A stretch of DNA of 64,000 bases from Coniella vitis (Eukaryota; Ascomycota; Sordariomycetes; Diaporthales; Schizoparmaceae): NCBI GenBank assembly GCA_011317545.1, contig WUJK01000009.1:1922001-1986000 (forward strand). Reading direction: 5' to 3'. The notes beneath the pieces are model-generated. The model saw only the letters and a list, made by a program, of their open reading frames with translations, was not told the origin of the DNA and searched no databases. The first letter of the stretch is position 1. Each line of letters starts with the position of its first letter. Shown one piece after another: positions 35,141 to 44,500 of the stretch. The position numbers and the translations under genes were made by a program.

Positions 35141-38128
35141 ATGCAAAGCACAGCGCCCAACATCACCGTCGTCGTCCTGGTCAGCATCTTTGGCACCGCT
35201 CTCTTTGGCGCCCTATCATGGCTCCTCGTGCGCTGCTGGCGGCGTCTCTGGCCGCGATGGAGTGAGAGTCGCAACAGCAACAGCAACAGCAACCACAAGA
35301 ATAACAATACCAATCCCAATACCAATAACAACATGACCCACGATACCTCCACCTCGTCCAGCCCCCTAGGAACCAACCAGAACACCCACAGACACAAACA
35401 GTCCGGACATCATCCGTTCTCGTTCTTCTCTCACAGTCGCGAGAGTAACAACAACAAGGATGACAGCAGCCAAGGCGTCAAGGAATATCACCCACGGAGC
35501 TGGCGATATAACAACAACACCAACAGTCACAGCATCCATAGCAACCACAAAAGAAGTACAAGTCTCCGCCGGTACATGATCCCCGGGCACGCCCGCTCAG
35601 GGTCCCATCCGCCTCCTCCGCCGCCGCCGCCCCCTCCTGCACCACCGCGCCCTCCGCCGCCACCAGAGGGGAGCCTTGATCTTGCGGCACTGGGGTTTGA
35701 GGTGCGCTTGGGCCCACGGGGATGCTACCACGTCACCGATGGGATAAGCCAGACGACGACCATCCTATCACCAGCAACAACAACCACAACAGCAGCAGCA
35801 GCCGCACGGAGACCAACGACCGGAGAATCACCAACCTCGGCATCCTCCTCCGCGCGAGACTCGTCCGCAAACACCAGTCCCAGATCGACGGGTACCACGA
35901 CCATCACCACAATCGGGATTCCGTACTCGGCGCACAAGCCGCAGAGCGAAGGCGTGGGCCGCGCCGCGTCGCTGTCTGTGATCTCTACCGCACCGACTGC
36001 TGATACGACGGTGACGATGGGCACGATGCAGCAGGATTCGTCCGGGTGTCACGCGGTGGTGGGGGAGCTGGAGGGGGACTATGGTCACCACCGGTGTGTG
36101 GGCGAGTTGGATGCCACGGAGAGCGGCGGAGAAGCAGCTCTGAGGGAGGCGGCGACAACGACGACGACGAGGAGGAGGAGTAGGAGTGCTGGCAGCAGCC
36201 ACCAGCATAAGAGGAGCCTCAGTAGCCAAACCACCAGCAGCGTTGCTCACGATGCTTGCAAGCAGAAAACGGTCATCGAGGCTGTACCAGCACTACCGCT
36301 ACCGCTGCCACCGCCACCACCAACCATAACAACAGAAACTCGACAGCGTATCGCCCAGGCAGCTCCCGCCATCGTAACCTACGACGTTATTGCTAACACC
36401 GTTCCTCTTCCCACAACCGGCAAAATCCCCCCCATCCCACCACGACGAGCAATTGTAGGCTCCCCGCACACCGCCGCCGCCGCCGCGGCGACGAGTTCGC
36501 ACTCTGCGCGCCATGAATCGTCCTACTCCACATCCGGCTACGCAGCCGATGTCGAGTCCGCCCAGGACCGTGCCACTCTCCCGCTGTTGCCCTCGTCTCC
36601 TGCGGTTGTTGCGCTTGTTGGTCCCGCCGCGTTCCGTATGCGTTTGCAACTGCAGAGCGAGGAGCAGCATAAGGGAGCAAGCAGTCCAGAAGAAAAAGAA
36701 GAAGCAAAAACGGGAACGGGTCAGCGCCCGCGCCCGCGCCCGCGCCCAGTATCCGCACTGCACGAACCACTGAGAATGAGGAGTTGCCATGACTTCCGCA
36801 GGGACAGCATGTGGGCTGCTCATTCCGCTCAATCGCAGCGGACTGCTGGTGTGGGCGTGGCCGTCACCACAGATCGAGTGGAGAGTGTCACGCTGGTGAT
36901 ACCAGAACCGGTGAAGGGGCAGCCACAACAACAACAACAAGAAGAAGAAGAAGTTGAAGGAGAAGAACAACAGGACACGCAAACAGCAAGCAAGTTCACC
37001 GAGGAGGCAGAGATGAGTCAAATTGCAAAAGGACAGAGCAGGCTTGAGCAACAAGAACAACTACTACAACAACAACAGCAACAGCAGCAAAGCGTCCAAT
37101 CCAAAGAGGATCACCTGGAGCAAAAACCAAGCAAAGGCAGTTTCAAGCTGGTTGAGCCACAGCCACACGTCTCATCACGTGTTGAAACGCGGTGCTCGTG
37201 GCCTTTGCCGAGCAGCGGCAGCAACGCACGCGAGTACCGCAGCGTTCTACCTCCTCTTTGCGGTCCAACGGCCATCGTCTTCGAGTCTGCTGAGGAAGAC
37301 AAAGGTGAAGAGCCACAGGATGATGAACAACAGAGGCAGAAAGATGGCACACAGACACGAGCAAAGAATGGAGAAGACGACAACGTGATGAGCCCCACAA
37401 CACCGACGGAAGAAGGAAGCAAGCAACAAGAACGTCCTTTGCAACACCAACACCGACACCAACACTCTGCAGACCCAGACACAACATTGGAGCCATCGTC
37501 GTTGTCCACGCAATCCCTCCCTGGCCTCCCTCCTTCCCCTCCCCCATCACCATCATCATCTCCCCCTCCCCCTCCCCCGCGCCGCCGCAGCCTCTCAGCA
37601 TGGAACGCGAACAGGATGAAGGCAGCTATAGCAGCAGCAGCAACAACAACCTCTTCGACAACAAGGACGAAAACGGCGGCACCAAACAATTCCAAAACAT
37701 TCATTTACAACCCCCACCATTCTTTTCCTTCCACACCACCTAGTTCCCTTCCCCAGTTGCCTTTGCAGCCGCATGTCGAGAAAGAAGAGGACGCAGACAC
37801 GGATGCAACGGCAGTGATCCCAGAACATTCTGTCGCCTCCGTCGAGAAAACACCCACCAAGAACAAGGAACCAGCACCACCGACAACAATAGCAACAACA
37901 CCGACTTCACCATCAGACCTCTCAGCAACATCAGCACTACCTCCAAAACGGATCACTTGGAGTCTCACCCCCAAGATCACACTAAGCGGAACCTCGGGCG
38001 GCGGCGGGTGTGATGCTGAACCAAGGCGATTAACCTGGTCTGGCTTGTTGCAGCAGAAGCGGAGTAGTCGAGGAGGGGTCAATATGCCGCCGCTTGAGGC
38101 GAGCATCGAAGATGTGGAAAGTGTTTGA
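35141..38128 (+). CDS. Low-complexity single-pass membrane protein with KRITWS-type motifs
   Basis: A single open frame of 995 residues. I place the start at the ATG at 35141 (AACAATG context), 19 codons inside the longer frame, because it puts a hydrophobic segment (VVVLVSIFGTALFGALSWLL, residues about 9-28) at the very N-terminus, followed by basic RRLWPR. That fits an N-terminal signal anchor with the rest in the cytosol. The remainder is mostly disordered: Asn/Ser/His-rich (about 45-150), a polyproline run (about 157-185), Ala, Gln (about 645-655) and Glu tracts, and a second Pro run near 805-820. Near the C-terminus the motif KRITWS (37946-37963) and its variant RRLTWS (38024-38041) recur. 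A third copy is encoded out of frame at 37104-37121 with synonymous changes, so the frame around 37000-37150 may be wrong or recently shifted. Function unknown. Confidence 0.65.
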   Translation: MQSTAPNITVVVLVSIFGTALFGALSWLLVRCWRRLWPRWSESRNSNSNSNHKNNNTNPNTNNNMTHDTSTSSSPLGTNQNTHRHKQSGHHPFSFFSHSRESNNNKDDSSQGVKEYHPRSWRYNNNTNSHSIHSNHKRSTSLRRYMIPGHARSGSHPPPPPPPPPPAPPRPPPPPEGSLDLAALGFEVRLGPRGCYHVTDGISQTTTILSPATTTTTAAAAARRPTTGESPTSASSSARDSSANTSPRSTGTTTITTIGIPYSAHKPQSEGVGRAASLSVISTAPTADTTVTMGTMQQDSSGCHAVVGELEGDYGHHRCVGELDATESGGEAALREAATTTTTRRRSRSAGSSHQHKRSLSSQTTSSVAHDACKQKTVIEAVPALPLPLPPPPPTITTETRQRIAQAAPAIVTYDVIANTVPLPTTGKIPPIPPRRAIVGSPHTAAAAAATSSHSARHESSYSTSGYAADVESAQDRATLPLLPSSPAVVALVGPAAFRMRLQLQSEEQHKGASSPEEKEEAKTGTGQRPRPRPRPVSALHEPLRMRSCHDFRRDSMWAAHSAQSQRTAGVGVAVTTDRVESVTLVIPEPVKGQPQQQQQEEEEVEGEEQQDTQTASKFTEEAEMSQIAKGQSRLEQQEQLLQQQQQQQQSVQSKEDHLEQKPSKGSFKLVEPQPHVSSRVETRCSWPLPSSGSNAREYRSVLPPLCGPTAIVFESAEEDKGEEPQDDEQQRQKDGTQTRAKNGEDDNVMSPTTPTEEGSKQQERPLQHQHRHQHSADPDTTLEPSSLSTQSLPGLPPSPPPSPSSSPPPPPPRRRSLSAWNANRMKAAIAAAATTTSSTTRTKTAAPNNSKTFIYNPHHSFPSTPPSSLPQLPLQPHVEKEEDADTDATAVIPEHSVASVEKTPTKNKEPAPPTTIATTPTSPSDLSATSALPPKRITWSLTPKITLSGTSGGGGCDAEPRRLTWSGLLQQKRSSRGGVNMPPLEASIEDVESV

Positions 38129-38512
38129 TCGGGAGAGAGCCAAGGACCTTCGCAATCTGTTTTTCCATTCTCCTTTGTCTTGTCTTTGGGGTAGACTATT
38201 GGTCGGATACCTGTCTGAAAGCCCGTGTAGCATGAGTGAGTTCATCTGTAAAGGAAGGAAGACCAAAAAAAGAGATTGTAAAGTGTAGTATACTGTATCA
38301 TAAAAGTACAGGCAGTCATTCATTCAGTCAATCGTTCAGGCCTGTTCTCCTCATGCCGAGAATACACAGAATTGGATATCCCATGTTCACATGTTTTTCC
38401 TCGCATATATTTTTATCAAGACTATCTCACATGCTTCTTGCTCTTCTTTTTCAGCTCTCTGGACAACGCCAGATCTTGCAGTAGAGAACTTGTCAGAAAA
38501 AAGAAAAAAGGC
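38129..38512. other. Convergent 3' intergenic region
   Basis: The 384 bp separate the ends of two convergent genes. I see AT-rich 3' processing-type sequence and no further gene. Confidence 0.5.
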
Positions 38513-40603
38513 CTATTCATCCGCCATCGACCTGTTACGGGCCCATTCGGGGTTGATCGCCCTAAATACATGCACAAACTCCCATAGAGACATCATCTTC
38601 GTCTTGCTATCAGAAACGCGCAACGTCTTGGCAATATCCTCGGCCGGCGGATCAGCGACCCTGAGACATTCCATGAGCGCTTCTCTGACCTCACCGACGG
38701 GCTGCACAGCCGGCTGCTCGTTGACCATCTCCGAAAACCAAGCACGAATCGCGTCGCGGCAGAACTTTTGGTTGTTGGTGGATGCCATGATTCTCCACAT
38801 GGCCGTGTAGAGCTGTTCGGACCGGCGCTCAAGGTGCTTGGGGGCCATGCGCCAAACACTCCAAAAGCCTTCCCAGTTTTGCTGCACAGCATAGGCGTTG
38901 AGGAGGCGAAGGGATGCCTCTTCGCCAATCCAGGGCATGTCGGCCTGCTTCATGGTGGTTTCGAGCGCGGATTGGATTTGACGCTGTTCGGGCCCTTGGG
39001 TTGGGGAGCGTCCGAGAGATTCAATGAGGGCTGTGGTGACGTCAATGCTGAGGACGAGCTCGCCTCGCTCGCCCATGATGCGCGTCACTTCAAGGGCAAA
39101 CATGGACTGCTCTTCTAGTGAGGCTGGACTGTTGACTGGCTCGACATAGGCTACCTGAAGAAGCTGGAGGAACTGATCGCGAGTGCAGATCACACCCAAG
39201 ACCTCCATCTCTCCGACGAGGTCCTGCAGACCCGCCAGAGTTGCTGTCGGGTCGCCTAGCCTCCGCTGCGCAACGGCTAGGCCTTGGCGAAACTCCCAGC
39301 TCTGCTCCGCGGATAGATATTCTATCGCATTATTCCACTTGCGCATAAAAGGAGACAGTCGTCCAGTGCTGGAGGATGAAACGGCTTGCATCGCTTCTGT
39401 GGCGGAAAGGTCTTGTAAGCCGGCCAGGAGGTCTGCCAGTTGGGCCTTGTGATGGTTGATGTAGCTTATAGGGTCTAGTAATGTGTCAACGTTGCTGTTG
39501 GGTCCCGGGTTGAGGGGCGATGGTGGTGGTGGTGACGGCAGTGGGTGGGTTACCTGATCGGAGCCGGCGTTTGGCGGCACAAGCCGGCGACACGAAGTCG
39601 AAAAGAAGCGGCGCTGAGAGGGTCTTGACAGCCCTCTGTCTGAGACGTTCTCATCAAACATGGGAATTTCAGTGGGATCAGTGTTGGCCTCAATGTAGTG
39701 GAGGTCATCCTCAATCATGTCCTGGTTCTTGAAGCCACGCAGCAGGATGCGTGACCACAGCGTCTCGAGATCCAACTCCTTACGCTTGGACTCAACCATG
39801 ATCTGGACGACAATGGTGGTGCCGGTCCGACGGGAGCCAAAGCCGCTAAAGCGGCCGTCTTCCGACTCAACGGGCGTTTCTGGGACAGTGGTGGTTCCTA
39901 TGGTGCCAAGGTTGACACAGATCCAGCGGGTGGCAAGGCCGTCGTCGGGATTGACCGATTCTTGCGAGACGCCCAGCAGTCTTGCCTTTTTCATACGGCG
40001 GCGCATCTTGATCTTGTACTCGTTCTTGCCCAGCCAGCCGTCAGCATCAGCGCGGATGCCGCGTCCCCGCAGCCACGACTTGAGATGACCCGCAGCAACG
40101 TGCAGATGGCGCTCGCTGCGAGCCGTGCCAAACAGCTGAATGAGGTTGGGCCCCAGAGCAGCGGGCGGGTCCAGCTTGCGCAGGTCCATGAGTTGGAGAT
40201 CATCCAGGCCCAGGCCCTCAGCGACCTCCTTGACCAGGTCAGCTAGAATGGGCGGCGCGCCCTCGGGGATGTCTGGCAGAGGGGCGAGGGTGGGGATAAG
40301 GGTTGGGTGGCGAGGTGCCTCTTCTTGCAGATACCATGGCTCTTCTTGCTCGTCTGGTGTCGTGTTTGTATTGTCTGTATTGTCTGTATCTTCAGGCTTG
40401 TCTGTGGAGTAGCACCTTGATGACGGCAACAATGACAGTGCTGGACTCGGCCGTGGGAGCAGCAGAGACGAAGAAGAGGGAACAGCCGACGAAGGGCGCA
40501 GCGGCAGCTTTGCTAACGCTGGTGTGGCTGGCGTAGCAAACATGCGAAGCAACGAGGCTCGACAGGCTGAGCAGCCTGCTGCTGAGGCTCGTGGAAATGC
40601 CAT
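38513..40603 (-). CDS. atp25: Mitochondrial ATPase synthesis protein 25 (Atp25)
   Basis: An intronless frame of 696 residues from the ATG at 40603; the longer frame upstream lacks a better start, and this one opens a mitochondrial presequence rich in Ala, Ser and Arg (MAFPRASAAG, residues 1-68 with RCYS near the expected cleavage). Residues about 118-205 form the RsfS/Iojap-like domain, with LVKEVAEGLGLDDLQLMDLR, NLIQLFGTARSERHLHVAAG and GKNEYKIKMRRRMKKARL. The C-terminal half (about 400-690) is the helical region that in yeast Atp25 stabilises the OLI1 (ATP9) transcript after the two halves are separated; the N-terminal part acts in Atp9 ring assembly or with the mitoribosome. Length and domain order match fungal Atp25. 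It is divergent from rpo41, a second mitochondrial gene-expression factor. Confidence 0.9.
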   Translation of the reverse strand: MAFPRASAAGCSACRASLLRMFATPATPALAKLPLRPSSAVPSSSSLLLPRPSPALSLLPSSRCYSTDKPEDTDNTDNTNTTPDEQEEPWYLQEEAPRHPTLIPTLAPLPDIPEGAPPILADLVKEVAEGLGLDDLQLMDLRKLDPPAALGPNLIQLFGTARSERHLHVAAGHLKSWLRGRGIRADADGWLGKNEYKIKMRRRMKKARLLGVSQESVNPDDGLATRWICVNLGTIGTTTVPETPVESEDGRFSGFGSRRTGTTIVVQIMVESKRKELDLETLWSRILLRGFKNQDMIEDDLHYIEANTDPTEIPMFDENVSDRGLSRPSQRRFFSTSCRRLVPPNAGSDQVTHPLPSPPPPSPLNPGPNSNVDTLLDPISYINHHKAQLADLLAGLQDLSATEAMQAVSSSSTGRLSPFMRKWNNAIEYLSAEQSWEFRQGLAVAQRRLGDPTATLAGLQDLVGEMEVLGVICTRDQFLQLLQVAYVEPVNSPASLEEQSMFALEVTRIMGERGELVLSIDVTTALIESLGRSPTQGPEQRQIQSALETTMKQADMPWIGEEASLRLLNAYAVQQNWEGFWSVWRMAPKHLERRSEQLYTAMWRIMASTNNQKFCRDAIRAWFSEMVNEQPAVQPVGEVREALMECLRVADPPAEDIAKTLRVSDSKTKMMSLWEFVHVFRAINPEWARNRSMADE

Positions 40604-41560
40604 TGCAATGGTCGTCCTTGGTTCTTGGGGGCCTTTGGTGGATAGGCAGAGAAGACGCGGAACAAGCCAAAATTGTTGGTGAAAATGGGTTCCCAGTCGG
40701 TTGATACATCCATGATTGGAGGTGACCCAGTACATGCTTGAGTACCAAAGTACCGCTCAGTTGCCTTGAAAAGCTTATGTAAGCGACTGCCCTTTTGGCT
40801 GGTCTTCTACATACCTAGGTCGCGTCCCTGCGTTGCAGTAGTGGGGTCGTGCTTCACAGAACTTGCCACCCCGGTGCAATCCACCAGCCAGTGTAGTGCC
40901 GTTGCCAATTGGTCAGGCGTAGGTGCCCTGAAAATTCCCCTACAACTTCATCTGGGCAGCACCAATGTCCCCGCTATAGTTGTTACGCAATTCACGTACA
41001 GCAGCCTTGCCCCCCTGTGGAACATTTTGAGAGGACCCCAGTGCAGTTTTTTTTTTCCCTCCCCTCTAGTGTCAGAGCCAATCAGAGCACGGCAGCTGGA
41101 GCAATCACAGGCTTTTACTTACATGACTTTGCGAGTTAGCGAGAGGCAAGAACGACGGTACCATGTCGCGCCTTTCGCGATGGGCTTGTGAAGGGCAAAA
41201 AATTTAACAACCGATTCCGTCTCTTACCCACCACTCTCCTTCTTTGCGTTCCAAGTGCAATTGAAGCGTGCGAGCATCTGGCTGTGAGTTTAACCTTTTC
41301 CTCTTCTTCTCCCTCTCCCAAACCCAACTCGACTCGCCCGCGTCATGTGTCCGTCTGGAACGCTCTCTGACCTTTGACTTTTCTTTCCGCTCCAGTTGCC
41401 GTTCTCGTGTCCCACCTCATGCCCCAAGGGCTCGTTCTCGTCGTTGTCAACTTGAGAAGCCATCGTCACACGACCTGACCCGACCTGGCCTGACCTTTCT
41501 TTTCATCAACAAACAGCTGGCTCGACTCTCACTGCCAGGTCCCGTGCGTGAGCAGCCAAG
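40604..41560. promoter_or_regulatory. Shared divergent promoter region of atp25 and rpo41
   Basis: The 957 bp between the two start codons hold the palindrome CCAATTGG at 40905-40912 (a CCAAT box on each strand) and CCAATCA at 41078-41084. CCAAT boxes bind the Hap2/3/5 complex in fungi, which controls many nuclear genes for mitochondrial functions. A T/C-rich tract at 41047-41065 and CT-rich sequence at 41280-41420 resemble fungal core promoters on the rpo41 side. The regulatory role is inferred from motif and context only. Confidence 0.4.
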
Positions 41561-44500
41561 ATGTTTGTGCGAACCAATCTCTCGCGGCACAACTACCGCC
41601 TGGGCCGTGCTGTCGCCAGACTGTCGAGCATCTGCGACCTGCCATGCCCTCCCCGAGCTCCCATTGCGTCGACATCCCTCTCCTCTTCCTCTTCCTCTCA
41701 GCCACAATCTCACACCTCTTTGCCACTCTCTGCGCAGCCCGCTCAACGCCGCTCGCTCTACACCCAGCACAAGACGCGGCCACGGCGGCCATCTTCGTCT
41801 CTGCAAGCCGTCGCCAGCCACGGCTCAGAACGCACCCTGGCGACCGCTGTTGAAGAAATATCTAATTCCCGCCTCCAAAATGAACCCGCACTCTACAATC
41901 TCCGGCCTTTCAACGCTTCTGAGGCCATGATCCTACCAGAGCCCAAGCCCCGTCCACCCTCGGGCCGCTCAACTACATCAGGTGTTCCTGGCGACGTCGA
42001 GGTTGCAATACCCGTGTTCCAGGCCTGTCTTCAAGTCGGAAAACTCGAACGTGCGGCTATGATGCTCAAACGCCTGAATGTAATCCATGGCTTCGACGTA
42101 GAGCAGCTTCTGGATTTGCACAATCAATACCTTCGGGCCTTTATTCAGCAGGCCAAAAACGACGCAAACGCTGTCAAGACTCAGGACCTTCATGCCTGGT
42201 ATGAGGTGCACATTCACGAGAGGGGCCTTCCTCAGACCCCAGAAACTATTGCCTACATGCTCAAAGCCTCCATCATGAGCACTCCTCAAGGTGACTCGAG
42301 GTTGAAGCGGCTTATTGAGCGCTACATGGGAATGGTTCCTCTCGACCAAGGCCTTGATGTGCTCTACTGCACCGACATTCTTTCCGACGCTGATATTGCG
42401 GTCGTCACTGAAAAATACCCCGAGTACAACATTGCCGCCTATGATGACGCCGAGGGCATGCTCGACGGTCCTGCAACAAGTGAGACAGAGGATGGCCTCG
42501 TTGTTCATCCAGCCAAGGATGAAGGCGCTGTCCCTGGATCCGCCGTTCCTGAGGTCCTCGAAACCCCTCAGAAAGGCTCTGGTCTCCGCACAATCAAAAG
42601 CACATTGCAGGTCTTCAAGAAGATGAAGGATGGATACGATATCTCTAAATTGCCTATGCACGAAAGACGTGAGTTCCAAGCGCGCCTTGAGTCGGACTGC
42701 ATTGACGCGGCCATTGAGCGGTGGCGCGAGACGGATGAGAGTCTCCGCAAGCTAGGTCTCAACACTGCTCTGAACACGAGCAGCATGAGCGCCAGTCTTT
42801 TCACGTGGCACCAAGATCTGGAGACGCATATCAAGAAGGAATTTAAGCTCATCCAGCGAGCCGAGGCCGCCAACAAGAAATCTGAGGAGGATGCCGATCG
42901 CTGCATGTACGGCCCGGTCCTGATGCAGTCCGACCCAGCTCGTCTCGCTGCCGTCACGATCCTCACGTGTCTTAACGGCATTGCGTATAGCGGATCTGAC
43001 AAGGGCGTTTCCTTGAGCATCATCATTGGCCATATTGCCAGGAGCGTGGAGGAGGACATTACAACGAGTACATGGGCTGCCGCTAGTAAGGCTAGGGTTC
43101 AAGATCAGAAGCTCGAGTGGCTGCGGAACAAATTGAAGAAGAAGCACCAAGAGGCCCAGGATGCTCAAGCTGCAGCTGCAGCTGAAGCGTCTTCAGATGC
43201 TGTCGAAAACAACCAAGCTGTCGATGCGGCACTTGAGGCTGCTCAAGATGCAGACATTGAGGCTGCTGAGGAAGCCGCAATCCAAGGACACGAATCTCAA
43301 GGAGCCATGGATCTTGAAGCCGGCCAAGAGGAGCCTGCTCCAAGACTCGCAGATATTCCCAAACAGCCTGAAAAGGACCGACTAAGGAGTTGGCCGTTGA
43401 CTCTGAGGACCAAGATCGGTGCTTTGCTTCTTAACGGGCTCGCCCAAGTCGCCAAAATTCGAGTGGTTCGCACTCATCCCGAGACGGGTGAAAAGGTTGC
43501 CTCTTACCAGCCTGCCTTTTCGCACACACACCAGTTCAGGAGGGGCCGGAGGATGGGTGTGCTCATGGCCCACCCTGTGCTCGCTGAGCAAATGCGCAAG
43601 GAGCCCAACGGTGATTTCTTAGCTCGGCACTTGCCCATGGTCGTCGAGCCGCGGCCGTGGACCAAGTTTGACCAGGGCGGTTATCTCGAGAGCCCCGTGA
43701 GTCTCATCCGCATGAAGTCAGGCGAACAGGATCAGAAGGATTACGCCAAGGCCGCTCTGGAGAGAGGCGACTTCGACCAGGTCCTCAGGGGCCTCGACGT
43801 CTTGGGCAGGACTGCTTGGAGAATCAACCGACCCGTCTTTGAGGTCTTTCTGGAGGCTTGGAATTCTGGCGAGGCACTCGCCAAGATTCCCCCTCTGAAC
43901 CCAGATCTCAAGGTGCCTCCGGAGCCCGAAGCATCTGCTGATCCTCTGGCACGCCGATTGTGGCAAAAGACGTTGAAGCTCGCTCACAACCTCAAAATGT
44001 CGTACCACTCTGTCCGCTGTTACATGAACTTCCAACTTGAGATTGCTAGGGCTTTCCGCGACCAAGAATTCTTCTTCCCCCACAACATCGACTTCCGAGG
44101 TCGAGCGTATCCTGTCCCTACTTACCTCAACCACATGGGTGCCGACAATGTGCGTGGCATCCTTCGCTTTTCGAAGGGCAAGGAACTTGGCGAGAGGGGT
44201 TTGATGTGGCTCAAGGTCCATTTAGCCAACGTTCATGGTTTCGACAAAGCTAGCTTGAAGGAGCGAGAGGCTTTTGCTGATGCTCACCGCGAGGACATTC
44301 TTGACTCTGCAAACAACCCGCTCACTGGCAAACGGTGGTGGCTCGAGGCAGAAGACCCATGGCAGTGCCTCGCCAGTTGTTTCGAGCTCAAAGCAGCCCT
44401 TGAGTGCCCGGACCCGACCAAGTATGTGTCGCACATGCCAATCCACCAAGATGGAACCTGCAACGGCTTACAGCACTATGCCGCCTTGGGTGGTGACACG

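Noticed and set aside
36299..37060. 253-codon minus-strand frame with Leu/Phe-rich runs
   Set aside because: The apparent membrane-like composition comes from the reverse complement of CAA/GAA repeats in the plus-strand gene.
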